A DNA stretch of 64,000 bases from positions 122,134 through 186,133 of the forward strand of contig NZ_AZUY01000006.1 of NCBI RefSeq assembly GCF_000513935.1, written 5' to 3'. Both the position numbers and the translations under genes were made by a program. Numbering within the stretch: position 1 is the stretch's first letter; each line of letters opens with the position of its first letter. Under the pieces are notes generated by a model. The model saw only the letters and a list, made by a program, of their open reading frames with translations, was not told the origin of the DNA and made no database searches. Shown here in pieces: positions 50,120-61,393 of this stretch. The DNA comes from Mesorhizobium sp. WSM3626. Its GTDB lineage: Bacteria; Pseudomonadota; Alphaproteobacteria; Rhizobiales; Rhizobiaceae.

Positions 50120-51481
50120 TCAGACGCCCAGCGACTTCAGCTTGCGATGCAAGGCGGAGCGCTCCATGCCGATGAACTCGGCCGTCTTCGAGATGTTGCC
50201 GCCGAACCGGTTGATCTGGGCGATCAGATAGTCCTTTTCGAACTGCTCTCGTGCCTCGCGCAGCGGAAGCGCCATGATGTGCTGGTCCGACTGGTTGGGC
50301 GTGCGCGGCATGACATCGCCGATTTCGGACGGCAGCAGATCCGCGGTGATCGGCGCGTCGACGTCCTCGCCGCGCGCCAGGATCATCAGCCGCTCGACAT
50401 TGTTGCGCAGCTGACGCACGTTGCCCGGCCAATTGTGCGCCTGCAGCACGGCCAGCGCGTCGTCGCCGATACGCCGCGGCTTGATGCCGGCCTGGCGGGC
50501 GATCTGCTTCATGAAATTGTCGACGAGATAGGGAATGTCCTCGCGCCGCTCGGCCAGCCCCGGCACCATGACCGGAACCACGGCGAGACGGTGGTAAAGA
50601 TCCTCGCGGAAGCGCCCGTCGGCGATCATCGCCTCCAGGTTCTGCGAGGTCGAGGAAATGATGCGGACATCGACCTTGACCCGCTTTGTGCCGCCCACCC
50701 GCTCGAACTGCTGTTCGACCAGCACGCGCAAAATCTTGTTCTGCGTCTCGCGCGGCATGTCGGCCACTTCGTCGATGTAAAGAATGCCGCGATGGGCTTC
50801 CTCCAGCGCTCCCACCTTGCGTTCGACGCCGTTCGATTCGGTGCCGAACAGTTCGATCTCCATGCGTTCGGGCGTGATGTTGGCGGCGCTCAGCGTCACG
50901 AACGGCGCGCCCTTGCGGGTCGACAGCGTATGGATGGCGCGGGCCGCCAGCTCCTTGCCCGAGCCGGAGGGACCAATGATCATCACGCGGCTGTTGGTCG
51001 GCGCGACGCGCTCGATGGTCTGGCGCAACTGGCTCATCGCCGACGACATGCCGATCAGGTCAAAGGTCTCGCCGCTGCGCAGCTTGAGGTCGGAAACCTC
51101 GCGGCGCAATTTCGAGGTCTCGAGCGCACGTTCGGCAATGAGGATCAGCCTGTCGGCCTTGAATGGCTTCTCGATGAAGTCATACGCGCCGCGACGGATG
51201 GCGGAAACCGCGGTTTCGATGTTGCCGTGGCCTGAAATCATCACCACGGGCAGGTTCGGGTGCATGGTCTTGATCTCGTCCAGCAACGCCAATCCGTCCA
51301 GGCGCGAGCCTTGCAGCCAGATGTCCAGGAAGATCAGCCTCGGCGCTCGATCGGCGATGGCCGCCAGTGCGCTGTCGGCATCGAATGCCGTGCGGGTTTC
51401 GTGACCCTCGTCGCTCAGGATGCCTGCGACGAGTTCCCGGATGTCTTCCTCGTCATCGACGATGAGAATATCAGACGCCAT
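50120..51481 (-). CDS. ntrX: Nitrogen assimilation response regulator NtrX
   Basis: This 453-residue sigma-54-type regulator has a receiver domain (LIVDDEEDIRE, phosphoacceptor Asp in FLDIWLQ near 53), an AAA+ domain (GPSGSGKELAAR near 167-178) and a C-terminal Fis helix-turn-helix (GNISKTAEFIGMERSALHRK). The GAFTGA loop needed to contact sigma-54 is replaced by NGVERKVGALE, as is normal for alphaproteobacterial NtrX, which can act without sigma-54. It overlaps ntrY by 11 bases. Confidence 0.95.
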   Translation of the reverse strand: MASDILIVDDEEDIRELVAGILSDEGHETRTAFDADSALAAIADRAPRLIFLDIWLQGSRLDGLALLDEIKTMHPNLPVVMISGHGNIETAVSAIRRGAYDFIEKPFKADRLILIAERALETSKLRREVSDLKLRSGETFDLIGMSSAMSQLRQTIERVAPTNSRVMIIGPSGSGKELAARAIHTLSTRKGAPFVTLSAANITPERMEIELFGTESNGVERKVGALEEAHRGILYIDEVADMPRETQNKILRVLVEQQFERVGGTKRVKVDVRIISSTSQNLEAMIADGRFREDLYHRLAVVPVMVPGLAERREDIPYLVDNFMKQIARQAGIKPRRIGDDALAVLQAHNWPGNVRQLRNNVERLMILARGEDVDAPITADLLPSEIGDVMPRTPNQSDQHIMALPLREAREQFEKDYLIAQINRFGGNISKTAEFIGMERSALHRKLKSLGV

Positions 51482-53801
51482 TATCGACCTTTTCAGTTTC
51501 TCTTTCGTGGTCCGCCCTGCTTTCGCCGCGCGGCAGTGCGGCGGCTGCGGGCGGCAGGATGATGCTGATCATCGCGCCGCGCCCGCCATGGAAATCAGCA
51601 GGTGCATCATTGAGCTCCAGCCTGCCGCCATGGTCCTCCACGATCTTCTTGACGATAGCGAGACCAAGACCGGTGCCTTTTTCACGTGTGGTCATATAAG
51701 GCTCCAGCAACCGTTGGCGATTCTCGCGCGGCAGGCCTTTGCCGTTGTCGATGACGTCGATGCGAATCGCGCCATTCTGACGCCCGGCTTGAATCCGGAT
51801 TATGCCGTGCGAACCGTCCTTCTGTTCCAGTCCGTCGATCGCTTCGGCCGCATTCTTGATCACATTGCCGAAGGCCTGGGCCATCAACCGGCTGTCGAAA
51901 GTGCCCTTGAGCGGCTCATTGCCGAATATCCGCTCGAACATGATATCGGCGCGGCTGACTTCGACCAGGAAGGAAGCTTCGCGCAGTGATTCGCGCAGGT
52001 CGATGGCCTTCATCTCGGGCTTTGGCATGCGCGCGAAAGCCGAGAACTCGTCGACCATGCGGCCGATGTCCTCCACCTGCCGGATGATGGTGTCGGTACA
52101 CTGGTCGAAAACTTCGCGGTCTTCGGTGATGACCTTGCCATAGCGGCGCTTGATACGCTCGGCGGAAAGCTGGATCGGGGTCAGTGGATTCTTGATCTCG
52201 TGGGCGATGCGCCGCGCCACGTCGGCCCAGGCGGATGAACGCTGGGCCTGAACCAGATCAGTGATGTCATCCACCGTCACGACATAGGATTTTTCCTCAG
52301 AGCCGTCGTCGCCGGCCTCGATGGTGACCTGCACATTGAAGGTCCGTTCGGCGCCGGCGCGATAGAAAGTCACCTGCTCGCGGTAAACCGGCTTGCCGGA
52401 CTTGCGGCCGATCTCGAAGACACGGCCGACATGCGGCAGGAGCGCGGAAAGGTTTTGCCCAAGTGCCGCGCTGGCGGAAATGGCCAGCATCGATTCGGCA
52501 GATCGGTTGACGATGGTAACGATGCCGTAAGGGTCGACGCCGATGACGCCGGCGGTGACACCGGCAAGCACGGCTTCCGAAAAACGCCGCCTCTCGTCGA
52601 TCAGGTCCTTCGCCGACAGGATCTCGTTGCGCTGTGATTTGAGCTCCAGCAGCATCTTGTTGAAGGTATCGCCAAGCGAGGCGACATCGCCATCGGACGG
52701 CCGCACCGGCACCGCGACATCGAGATTGCCGGTCGCGACTTCGTCGGCGGCGCCGATCAGCTGACGGATTGGCCGCACCAGCCGGTCGGCGACGGCTATG
52801 CCGGTCCAGATCGCCGACAGGATAATGATCAGGGTCAGCGACAGGTAGGGCAGCGCAAATGCCACTTGCGAGGTGCGCCTGTTGTCCTCGAGATTGCGAT
52901 ACTCGTCGGTGTTGGACCTGACGATCTGCCGCGCCTTGATCACCTCTGGGTCGACCAGCCGGATGGTGTAGAGATAGAGGCCCTCGATCTCACGCAACTT
53001 GACGATGGCGCCCATGATGTTGCGCGTGCGCGGCTCAATCAGCACCGGCTTGCCGTCGGTGGCAGTGGCAACCGCGCCTTCCGGCGGTTCCGGCATGGCG
53101 AAATCGGCATCGGTCTTGGCGCTCATGACGAAGGAGCCGTCGGGCTTGATCAGCGCGGCGTGCGCCAGCGAGCGGCCTACGGCTTCCTTGTTCATGAGAT
53201 CGAGAAAGCCCGTGCGATCGAGGCCATAAAGCGAGCGGGAGGCATCGAGATCGTAGGCCATCGACAATGTCGTGCCCTGCAGGTTGCGCGCGTTCTCCTG
53301 CACATAGGCGTCGGCGATCGACAATGAAGAATTGACGATTGTCTTGGTGCGAATCTCGAACCAGCGATCAAGGCCGATATCGAGTGTGATCGAGGCGATG
53401 ATCGCCACCATGATGGCGGGAATGGCGGCAACCAGCGCGAACATGGCAACGATGCGCACATGCAGGCGCGAAGCCGCCTTGCCATGGCGGCGGGCCATGA
53501 CGATGCGATGCACCTCGCGCCCGACCAGCGCAATCAGGAAGACCACGAAGGCGGCGTTGAGTGCGATCAGCGCCCAGGTTGCCTTGGCGTCCGGCGCAAT
53601 CGGCGTCGCTCCGACCAGGATAGCGAACGAAATAGCCGCCATGGCCAGGGCGCCGACGACCGCGATCACGCCGGGCAGCGCCAGCAGCCGGCGTCCGTCG
53701 CGCGCGCCGGGTTCGCTGAAAAGCGGTTGGTTGAGTACAGGTGTCTGCGGAGCCATGTCGCCGTGTAGAGCCAGTGATTGCATCCGATCTATGCAACGCA
53801 T
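51471..53801 (-). CDS. ntrY: Nitrogen sensor histidine kinase NtrY
   Basis: This 776-residue membrane kinase has several N-terminal transmembrane segments, a periplasmic loop, a HAMP linker (DRLVRPIRQLIGAADEVATG near 345), a PAS domain, the phosphoacceptor H box [18 protein letters not shown] and ATPase motifs DNGKGLPRE and GTGLGLAIVKK. NtrY phosphorylates NtrX and links nitrogen and redox status to gene expression. Start codons at 53783 and 53756 are alternatives; none has a clear ribosome-binding site. Confidence 0.94.
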   Translation of the reverse strand: MRCIDRMQSLALHGDMAPQTPVLNQPLFSEPGARDGRRLLALPGVIAVVGALAMAAISFAILVGATPIAPDAKATWALIALNAAFVVFLIALVGREVHRIVMARRHGKAASRLHVRIVAMFALVAAIPAIMVAIIASITLDIGLDRWFEIRTKTIVNSSLSIADAYVQENARNLQGTTLSMAYDLDASRSLYGLDRTGFLDLMNKEAVGRSLAHAALIKPDGSFVMSAKTDADFAMPEPPEGAVATATDGKPVLIEPRTRNIMGAIVKLREIEGLYLYTIRLVDPEVIKARQIVRSNTDEYRNLEDNRRTSQVAFALPYLSLTLIIILSAIWTGIAVADRLVRPIRQLIGAADEVATGNLDVAVPVRPSDGDVASLGDTFNKMLLELKSQRNEILSAKDLIDERRRFSEAVLAGVTAGVIGVDPYGIVTIVNRSAESMLAISASAALGQNLSALLPHVGRVFEIGRKSGKPVYREQVTFYRAGAERTFNVQVTIEAGDDGSEEKSYVVTVDDITDLVQAQRSSAWADVARRIAHEIKNPLTPIQLSAERIKRRYGKVITEDREVFDQCTDTIIRQVEDIGRMVDEFSAFARMPKPEMKAIDLRESLREASFLVEVSRADIMFERIFGNEPLKGTFDSRLMAQAFGNVIKNAAEAIDGLEQKDGSHGIIRIQAGRQNGAIRIDVIDNGKGLPRENRQRLLEPYMTTREKGTGLGLAIVKKIVEDHGGRLELNDAPADFHGGRGAMISIILPPAAAALPRGESRADHERETEKVDNGV

Positions 53802-53885
53802 TGTGGCGATTATGCAACAAGTGTGACGGCGACGGGACTCTTTCCCCGTTCGGTCCCCTGAAAAGATCGTGTGCCCGGCGCCGGC

Positions 53886-55342
<1,457 letters not shown>

Positions 55343-55346
<4 letters not shown>

Positions 55347-56485
55347 TTGCGGTCTCCTTCGCCGTCTTGATCGGCGCCCAGCGCCGTTTCCTTCCAGGCC
55401 GGCATCAGGACCCGGAACGTTGTCGCGCGCGGCGTCGAATCGCATTCGATGATGCCGCCATGTTCGCCGACGATCTTGGCCACCAGCGCCAGCCCCAGCC
55501 CCGAGCCGTTCGGCTTGGTGGTGATGAAGGGATCGAACAGGATCGGCAGGATATCTTCCGAGACGCCGGAACCATTGTCGCGCACGCAGAACTCCAGCGG
55601 CAGCGATACGCGGTCCTGCGTGCCCGGGACCGAAACCCGAATACCGGGCCGGAAGGCGGTGGACAGCACGATTTCGCCCTGCGGATCGCTGCCGATTGCC
55701 TCGGCGGCGTTCTTGATCAGGTTGAGGAACACCTGGATCAGCTGGTCGCGGTTGGCGAATACCGGAGGCAATGAAGGATCATAATCCTCCAATATCTTGA
55801 TTTTCTTCGCGAAACCATTCTTTGCGATCGCTTTCACGTGATCGAGCACGACGTGGATGTTAACGGGGTAGCGATCGATCGGCCGCTCGTCGGAAAACAC
55901 CTCCATACGGTCGACCAGCGACACGATGCGGTCCGTCTCGTCGGTGATCAGCCGCGTCAGCGCGCGATCCTCATCGGATGCGGACAGTTCGAGCAGCTGG
56001 GCAGCACCCCTGATACCGGAGAGCGGGTTCTTGATCTCATGCGCCAGCATCGCCGCCAGGCCGGTCACCGAGCGCGCGGCGCCGCGATGCGTCATCTGCC
56101 GGTCGATCTTGTCGGCCATCGACCGCTCCTGGAACATGACGACGACGGAGCCCGGAAATTCCGGCACCGGCGCGACATAGAGATCGACGACCTTTTCGAT
56201 GCCGAGGCGCGGTGACGAGACGTCGACCCGATACTCGTTGACGGGCGCGCGGCGCTCGCGCACCTGGTCGACCAGCGTCAGCAACGGGCTGCCGAAGGGT
56301 ATGAGCTTGGACAGGGTGTTGCGCGCCAGCATGGTCGCGCTGGAGCGAAAGAAATCCTCGGCATCGGCGTTGGCGAAGGTGATGAAGCCTTCCTCGCTGA
56401 GCATGATCACCGGGCGGCGGATCGTGTTCAGCACGATCTGGGCGGCATCGGCCATTTCGGTGCCCTGGCCAGCGGTGGCGGTCAT
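55343..56485 (-). CDS. ntrB: Nitrogen sensor histidine kinase NtrB
   Basis: This 380-residue soluble kinase has an N-terminal PAS domain ([14 protein letters not shown] start and [13 protein letters not shown]), the H box [22 protein letters not shown] box [11 protein letters not shown], and [21 protein letters not shown] motifs. NtrB is controlled by PII protein and phosphorylates NtrC. It overlaps dusB by four bases and ntrC by four, giving the classic nifR3-ntrB-ntrC operon. Confidence 0.96.
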
Positions 56486-57510
56486 GCGGCGCTCCGCAGG
56501 TTCAAGGTTTGCGGATCGCGCGAAAACACATCGCGCAGCAAGGTAATGACGCGAGCCGGCTCGAGTGCGGTCATTATCGCTTTTCTACTCTCGCCAGCGA
56601 CACCGCCGGCATGTCGATCGAGATACCAGCCCAGATGCTTGCGCGCCTGCCGCAGGCCGCTCTCGATGCCGTAAAGCGCCAGCATGTCCTCGTAATGGGC
56701 GACGACATAGTCGGCGAGCCCTTGCGGGGTCTCGGGAATGCCGGATGAAAATGTCCCGCCGGCAGCCGCAGCGATGCTGCCGGCGACCCACGGCGCGCCA
56801 TAATGGGCGCGGCCGACCATCACGGCGTCGGCGCCGGACTGTTCGAGAATGACCGACGCTTCAGCCTGGGAGCAGACATCGCCATTGGCGACGACCGGGA
56901 TGGAAACGGCCTCCTTGACGCGAGCGATGGCGCGCCAATCCGCCTTGCCCTGGTAGAACTGGCAGCGTGTACGACCGTGAACCGTGACCATCCTGACGCC
57001 CGCCTGCTCGGCACGGCGGGCCAGGACGGGAGCGTTAAGTGCGGCGTCGTCCCAACCCAGTCGCATCTTGACCGTCACCGGCACCTTGACGGCGGCGACC
57101 ACGGCCTCGATCAGCGAGAGCGCGTGGTGGAGGTCCAGCATCAATGCCGAGCCGGCATAGCCACCGGTGACTTTCTTGGCCGGACAGCCCATATTGATGT
57201 CGATGATGTCGGCACCCTCGCCGGCGGCGATCCGTGCGCCTTCAGCCATATGCATGGCTTCGCGGCCGGCAAGCTGCACCATATGGACGGGCAGGCCGGA
57301 ATGACGTATGCGCAGGTCGCAGCCGGCCCTGCCCTTGGCGAGTTCGCCGCTGGCCACCATTTCGGACACGACCAGGCCGGCGCCATGCGCATGGGCGCGC
57401 TGTCTGAACGCCTCGTCCGTAATCCCGGACATCGGCGCGAGGAAGACGCGGTTGCGGATTCTCACGCCGCCGACGTCGAGAGGCGCGGCCAATCTGATCA
57501 AGTTAATCAT
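56482..57510 (-). CDS. dusB: tRNA-dihydrouridine synthase DusB (NifR3)
   Basis: This 342-residue FMN-dependent TIM-barrel enzyme reduces uridines in the tRNA D loop. It has [15 protein letters not shown] near residues 23-37, [21 protein letters not shown] FMN and catalytic Cys segment near 106-122, [13 protein letters not shown] near 176-188 and [12 protein letters not shown]. The ATG at 57510 begins [11 protein letters not shown]; longer frames upstream are not Dus-like. It is the first gene of the ntr operon, as in other rhizobia where it was named nifR3. Confidence 0.95.
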   Translation of the reverse strand: MINLIRLAAPLDVGGVRIRNRVFLAPMSGITDEAFRQRAHAHGAGLVVSEMVASGELAKGRAGCDLRIRHSGLPVHMVQLAGREAMHMAEGARIAAGEGADIIDINMGCPAKKVTGGYAGSALMLDLHHALSLIEAVVAAVKVPVTVKMRLGWDDAALNAPVLARRAEQAGVRMVTVHGRTRCQFYQGKADWRAIARVKEAVSIPVVANGDVCSQAEASVILEQSGADAVMVGRAHYGAPWVAGSIAAAAGGTFSSGIPETPQGLADYVVAHYEDMLALYGIESGLRQARKHLGWYLDRHAGGVAGESRKAIMTALEPARVITLLRDVFSRDPQTLNLRSAA

Positions 57511-57650
57511 GCACAAAAACCAAGCATGTCCATTCGTTGCACATTCTCTAGCCAGATCGAGAGAAATGTGCAACGCGGAATGACGCCACATTAAGGCGCA
57601 ATTGGGAAAATGCTGGCCTTCGGCCTTAGCCGCGACTAGGACCAGACTGA
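57511..57650. promoter_or_regulatory. Divergent dusB-ntr / ispDF control region
   Basis: The 140 bases between divergent genes must carry promoters for the ntr operon and for ispDF. I could not pick a confident sigma-70 pair and saw no clear sigma-54 GG-N10-GC site. Confidence 0.4.
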
Positions 57651-58880
57651 ATGACTGGCGCAACTGAAAATCAGGCTCCGGATCCGGGTGGCAAAGTCGC
57701 GGTGGTTATCGTCGCGGCCGGTCGCGGCGCGCGTGCCGGACAGACTGATGGTCCGAAGCAATATCAACGAATTGGCGGACGTGCCGTCATCGCTCGTGTC
57801 ATAGATATTTTTCTGGCGCACCCACTTATCGGCCGGATCGTCGTGGCCATTCATGCCGAGGACCAGGAGCTTTTTCGGCAAGCGGTCGGCACCGATGCCG
57901 ATCGGGTGACGGCAATCGCCGGAGGGGCGACCAGACAGGATTCGGTTCGGCTCGGATTGCACGCGCTAAGAAGCTACGCGCCGGACAAGGTCCTCATCCA
58001 CGACGCCGCGCGCCCCTTTGTCGACATGGATCTGATCGACCGCACCATCGCGGCCATCGGCGAGGGCGAAGGCGCGCTTCCCGCCTTGCCCGTTGCCGAC
58101 ACGCTGAAACGCGAATCGGCCACCGGCATGGTCGGCAAAACAGTCCCCAGGCGCGGGCTGCACGCGGCGCAAACGCCGCAAGGCTTTCCCTTCCTCGCGA
58201 TCATGACGATGCATGAGGAAGCCTATAACAGAGGCAGAACCGACTTTACCGACGACGCGTCGATCGCTGAATGGATGCAAATGCCGGTGAAGCTCGTTCC
58301 CGGCTCGCCGGACAATGTCAAACTCACATGGGCACGGGACATCGCCATGGCGCACCAGCGACTTTCCAGTGAGCGGGCGCACTTTCCCGACATCCGCACC
58401 GGCAATGGCTATGACGTCCATGCCTTCGAGCCCGGCAACCATGTCACGCTCTGCGGCGTCGCCATTCCGCACGACAGAAAATTGTCGGGCCATTCCGACG
58501 CCGATGTCGGCCTGCATGCCCTGACCGACGCGTTGCTGGCGACTTGCGGGGCCGGCGACATCGGCACGCACTTCCCGCCGTCCGATCCGCAGTGGAAAGG
58601 TGCTGCGTCGCGGATATTCGTCGAACATGCGGCAAGACTGGTGCGGGAGCGCGGCGGGCGCATCGCCAATGCCGACATCACGCTGATCTGCGAGGCACCG
58701 CGTGTCGGCCCGCACCGTGAGGCGATGACGGCGGTCCTTTCCCAGATGCTGGGCATTTCCGCCGACCGCATCTCGATCAAGGCGACAACCAACGAGAAGC
58801 TCGGCTTCGTCGGCCGCGAAGAAGGCATCGCGGCGATCGCAACCGCCAGCGTGGTGTTTCCCGGCGAGGTTCCGGAATGA
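57651..58880 (+). CDS. ispDF: Bifunctional IspD/IspF isoprenoid synthesis protein
   Basis: This 409-residue fusion catalyses two non-consecutive steps of the MEP pathway. The N-terminal IspD part (about 16-235) has [12 protein letters not shown] and HDAARPFVD, for CTP transfer to methylerythritol phosphate. The C-terminal IspF part (about 248-405) has [29 protein letters not shown] and [18 protein letters not shown], for cyclodiphosphate formation with zinc. Fusion of the two is typical of alpha- and epsilonproteobacteria. It overlaps cinA by four bases. Confidence 0.96.
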   Translation: MTGATENQAPDPGGKVAVVIVAAGRGARAGQTDGPKQYQRIGGRAVIARVIDIFLAHPLIGRIVVAIHAEDQELFRQAVGTDADRVTAIAGGATRQDSVRLGLHALRSYAPDKVLIHDAARPFVDMDLIDRTIAAIGEGEGALPALPVADTLKRESATGMVGKTVPRRGLHAAQTPQGFPFLAIMTMHEEAYNRGRTDFTDDASIAEWMQMPVKLVPGSPDNVKLTWARDIAMAHQRLSSERAHFPDIRTGNGYDVHAFEPGNHVTLCGVAIPHDRKLSGHSDADVGLHALTDALLATCGAGDIGTHFPPSDPQWKGAASRIFVEHAARLVRERGGRIANADITLICEAPRVGPHREAMTAVLSQMLGISADRISIKATTNEKLGFVGREEGIAAIATASVVFPGEVPE

Positions 58881-59386
58881 CCAACAGCGACCTGGCAATC
58901 GCCCTGTTCGAGGCCTGCCGGGAGCGCAGCATCATGCTGGCGACCGCGGAAAGCTGCACCGGCGGCATGATCATTGCCGCGCTGACCGACATTGCCGGCT
59001 CTTCGGCCGTGGTCGATCGCGGCTTCATCACCTATTCCAATGAAGCCAAGATGGACATGCTCGGCGTGCACGCCGCCACGCTTGACGCGCATGGCGCGGT
59101 TTCTCGCGAGACAGCGATCGAAATGGCAGCCGGCGCGCTCGCCCTTTCACGCGCCGGGCTGACCCTGGCCGTCACCGGCATTGCCGGTCCGGGTGGCGGT
59201 TCTAGGGAAAAGCCGGTCGGGCTGGTCTGGTTCGGCGTTGCGGTGAACGGCCAGCCGGTGACGGCTGAACGCAAGCTGTTTGCCGACAATGGCCGTGACT
59301 TCATCCGCCGGGAAACGGTCAACCATGCACTCGAGCTCGGCTTGCAGGCTCTTGGCGCGAGTCAGGCCGCCGGTGTCTTGCCATAG
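58877..59386 (+). CDS. pncC: CinA family protein (nicotinamide-nucleotide amidase domain)
   Basis: This 169-residue protein consists only of the CinA C-terminal domain. It has [21 protein letters not shown] near residues 21-41 with the Ser/Thr active region, and [20 protein letters not shown] near 99-118. Single-domain forms such as E. coli PncC deamidate nicotinamide mononucleotide in pyridine-nucleotide recycling. Its start overlaps ispDF, and its last 25 bases overlap the convergent gene at 59362. Confidence 0.92.
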   Translation: MTNSDLAIALFEACRERSIMLATAESCTGGMIIAALTDIAGSSAVVDRGFITYSNEAKMDMLGVHAATLDAHGAVSRETAIEMAAGALALSRAGLTLAVTGIAGPGGGSREKPVGLVWFGVAVNGQPVTAERKLFADNGRDFIRRETVNHALELGLQALGASQAAGVLP

Positions 59387-59820
59387 ATGACGTCGGCGCG
59401 TTTTTCGAAAGCCTCGGCGAACATGCGGAAGGCGCGGTCGAACATCGTGCCCATCAGCGCACCCAGGATGCGGCTCTTGAATTCATAGTCGATGAAGAAG
59501 CGCACTGTACAGCCGGCACCGTCCGGCTCGAAACGCCAGACATTGCTCAGATATTTGAACGGGCCATCAATGTATTTCACATCGATTGCGTTCTCTTCGG
59601 GCTTCAGCAGCACCTGCGTCGTGAAGGTCTCCCGGATCGCCTTGTAGCCGATGCTCATATCGGCCACCAGGATGGTGCGTCCGTCACGCTCCTTGCGCGA
59701 GCGGACCGTCAGCGCTTCGCAAAGCGGCAGGAATTGCGGGTACGTCTCGATGTCGGCGACCAGCGCGAACATCTGCTCAGGCGTGTGGGCGACGCGGCGG
59801 TTGGCTTCGAATTTCGGCAT
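59362..59820 (-). CDS. COQ10/RatA-like START-domain protein
   Basis: This 152-residue protein of the polyketide cyclase/START family begins PKFEANRRVAHTPEQMF and contains YPQFLPLCEALTVRSR near 32-47. Homologues are mitochondrial COQ10, which binds ubiquinone and supports its function, and E. coli RatA. The adjacency to lipA and lpdA is conserved in rhizobia and favours the ubiquinone-binding role over a toxin role. It overlaps the pncC end by 25 bases in convergent orientation. Confidence 0.9.
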   Translation of the reverse strand: MPKFEANRRVAHTPEQMFALVADIETYPQFLPLCEALTVRSRKERDGRTILVADMSIGYKAIRETFTTQVLLKPEENAIDVKYIDGPFKYLSNVWRFEPDGAGCTVRFFIDYEFKSRILGALMGTMFDRAFRMFAEAFEKRADVIYGKTPAA

Positions 59821-59828
59821 GAACCCTG

Positions 59829-59935
59829 CCCTAAAGCGCGTCGCGTCGAAACGGACTCATGCGACGCGCTTCGGAGTCTTTGTCTTTATGCACGTCGTTC
59901 TCCCAAAACCGAGTTCACTTTTGGGCAACATGCAT
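59829..59935. repeat. Composite dispersed palindromic repeat, copy 2
   Basis: Two adjoining inverted repeats fill the gap between the COQ10-like gene and lipA. The first is AAAGCGCGTCGCG... pairing with ...GCGACGCGCTT (about 59833-59872). The second is at 59888-59935, similar in sequence and inner CTCCCAAAA/TTTTGGG pairing to 34435-34484. The end touches the lipA stop codon. Composite elements of this kind are widespread between genes in rhizobia. Confidence 0.75.
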
Positions 59936-60900
59936 TAGAGCGCTTTCATGAGCTGCGCTTCGCGCGCCGCGCGCAGCCGGGCGAAATCGTCGCCGGCGTG
60001 ATGCGACGAGCGCGTCAGCGGGCTCGATGCCACCAGCAGGAAACCCTTGGTCTTGCCGATCGTCTCGAAGGACTTGAATTCCTCGGGCGTGACGAAACGG
60101 ATCACCGGATGGTGCTTTTTCGACGGCTGCAGGTATTGGCCGATGGTCATGAAGTCGACATTGGCCGAGCGCAGATCATCCATCAACTGCAGGATTTCAT
60201 TCCGCTCCTCGCCAAGACCCACCATGATGCCGGACTTGGTGAAAATCGACGGATCGAGTTCCTTGACCCGCTGCAGCAGCCGGATCGAGTGGAAATAGCG
60301 GGCGCCCGGCCGGACCTTCAGATAGTTCGACGGCACAGTTTCGAGATTATGGTTGAAGACGTCGGGCCTGGCCGCCACGACGATCTCCAGCGCCCCGTCC
60401 TTGCGCAGGAAATCCGGCGTCAGGATTTCGATCGTCGTCAGAGGCGTTGCCGCCCGAATCTCACGGATGACGTCGGCGAAGTGCTGCGCACCGCCATCGG
60501 CGAGATCGTCGCGGTCGACCGAGGTGATGACGACGTGGGTAAGGCCCATCTGCTTGACGGCATGCGCGACGCGGGCCGGCTCGTCGGGATCGAGCGCGGT
60601 CGGGATACCGGTGGCGACATTGCAGAAGGCGCAAGCGCGTGTGCAGATCTCGCCCATGATCATGAAGGTGGCGTGCTTCTTTTCCCAGCACTCACCGATA
60701 TTCGGGCACCCGGCCTCTTCGCATACGGTCACCAGCTTGTGCGATTTCACGATCTCGCGCGTCTCGGCATAACCTTTCGAGACCGGCGCCTTGACGCGGA
60801 TCCAGTCCGGCTTGCGCAACACCTCCTGGTCGGGCTTGTGCGCTTTCTCGGGATGCCGCAGCCGCGGCGCGTTGGCGATCGTGTCGAGGACAGTGACCAT
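59935..60900 (-). CDS. lipA: Lipoyl synthase
   Basis: LipA is a radical-SAM enzyme that inserts two sulfurs into octanoyl groups on E2 and H proteins. This 321-residue protein has the auxiliary cluster motif [12 protein letters not shown] near residues 61-72, the radical-SAM motif [10 protein letters not shown] near 87-96, and the C-terminal RSSHHAG segment with its Ser ligand. It stands close to lpdA and the pdh E2 gene, whose product it modifies. The stop codon lies at the edge of a dispersed repeat. Confidence 0.96.
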   Translation of the reverse strand: MVTVLDTIANAPRLRHPEKAHKPDQEVLRKPDWIRVKAPVSKGYAETREIVKSHKLVTVCEEAGCPNIGECWEKKHATFMIMGEICTRACAFCNVATGIPTALDPDEPARVAHAVKQMGLTHVVITSVDRDDLADGGAQHFADVIREIRAATPLTTIEILTPDFLRKDGALEIVVAARPDVFNHNLETVPSNYLKVRPGARYFHSIRLLQRVKELDPSIFTKSGIMVGLGEERNEILQLMDDLRSANVDFMTIGQYLQPSKKHHPVIRFVTPEEFKSFETIGKTKGFLLVASSPLTRSSHHAGDDFARLRAAREAQLMKAL

Positions 60901-60975
60901 CTGAACCCTGGCTTTTCTCGCGACCGCCCGTCGGCGATCGTCACTTTCACGTCATCTAGGACTTTTCAACACAAA

Positions 60976-61003
60976 GAAAAAGGCGGCAGCGGCGCATGCC
61001 GCC
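60976..61003 (-). terminator. Intrinsic terminator of the GlsB-like gene
   Basis: On the minus strand a 7-bp stem GGCGGCA/TGCCGCC with an 8-base loop is followed by TTTTTCTTTG, 33 bases after the stop of the gene at 61037. Confidence 0.8.
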
Positions 61004-61036
61004 ACAACCGTTTTCGCATAGCCGGAGCGATATCGA

Positions 61037-61294
61037 CTAACGGCGCACCAGACGACCGACCCAGATCAGCAGGCAGGCACCGATAAAGCCGGTGATCAGA
61101 TAGGCGGTCCAGCCGACGCCGAACACGCCGATGTTGAGCGCCTGCAGGATGGCATTCAGCACCACAGCGCCAACGATGCCCATGATAATATTCATGAATA
61201 TGCCGGTGTTGCTCTTCATGACCATTTCGGCCAACCAGCCTGCCAGGCCGCCGATGATGATGGCTGCGATCCAGCCCACGCCGTTCAAGTGCAT
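61037..61294 (-). CDS. GlsB/YeaQ/YmgE family stress-response membrane protein
   Basis: This 85-residue protein has three hydrophobic segments: WIAAIIIGGLAGWLAEMV (about 8-25), FMNIIMGIVGAVVLNAIL and YLITGFIGACLLIWVG. This is the Transglyc_assoc pattern of small GlsB/YeaQ proteins, induced by general or envelope stress. AGGAG stands ahead of the ATG. It has its own terminator, so it is probably a separate unit inserted between lpdA and lipA. Confidence 0.92.
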   Translation of the reverse strand: MHLNGVGWIAAIIIGGLAGWLAEMVMKSNTGIFMNIIMGIVGAVVLNAILQALNIGVFGVGWTAYLITGFIGACLLIWVGRLVRR

Positions 61295-61393
61295 ATGCCT
61301 TCTCCTTGCGCCAGTAAAAATGCATCCGGAAACGAACTGCCCCGCCGTCGCGATCTCGCGACTTTCGAAGCTGAGTCTCCTGCGGCGAATCTA

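Noticed and set aside
50120..51481. Missing GAFTGA loop in NtrX as a defect
   Set aside because: Alphaproteobacterial NtrX proteins normally lack it, so this is not an anomaly.
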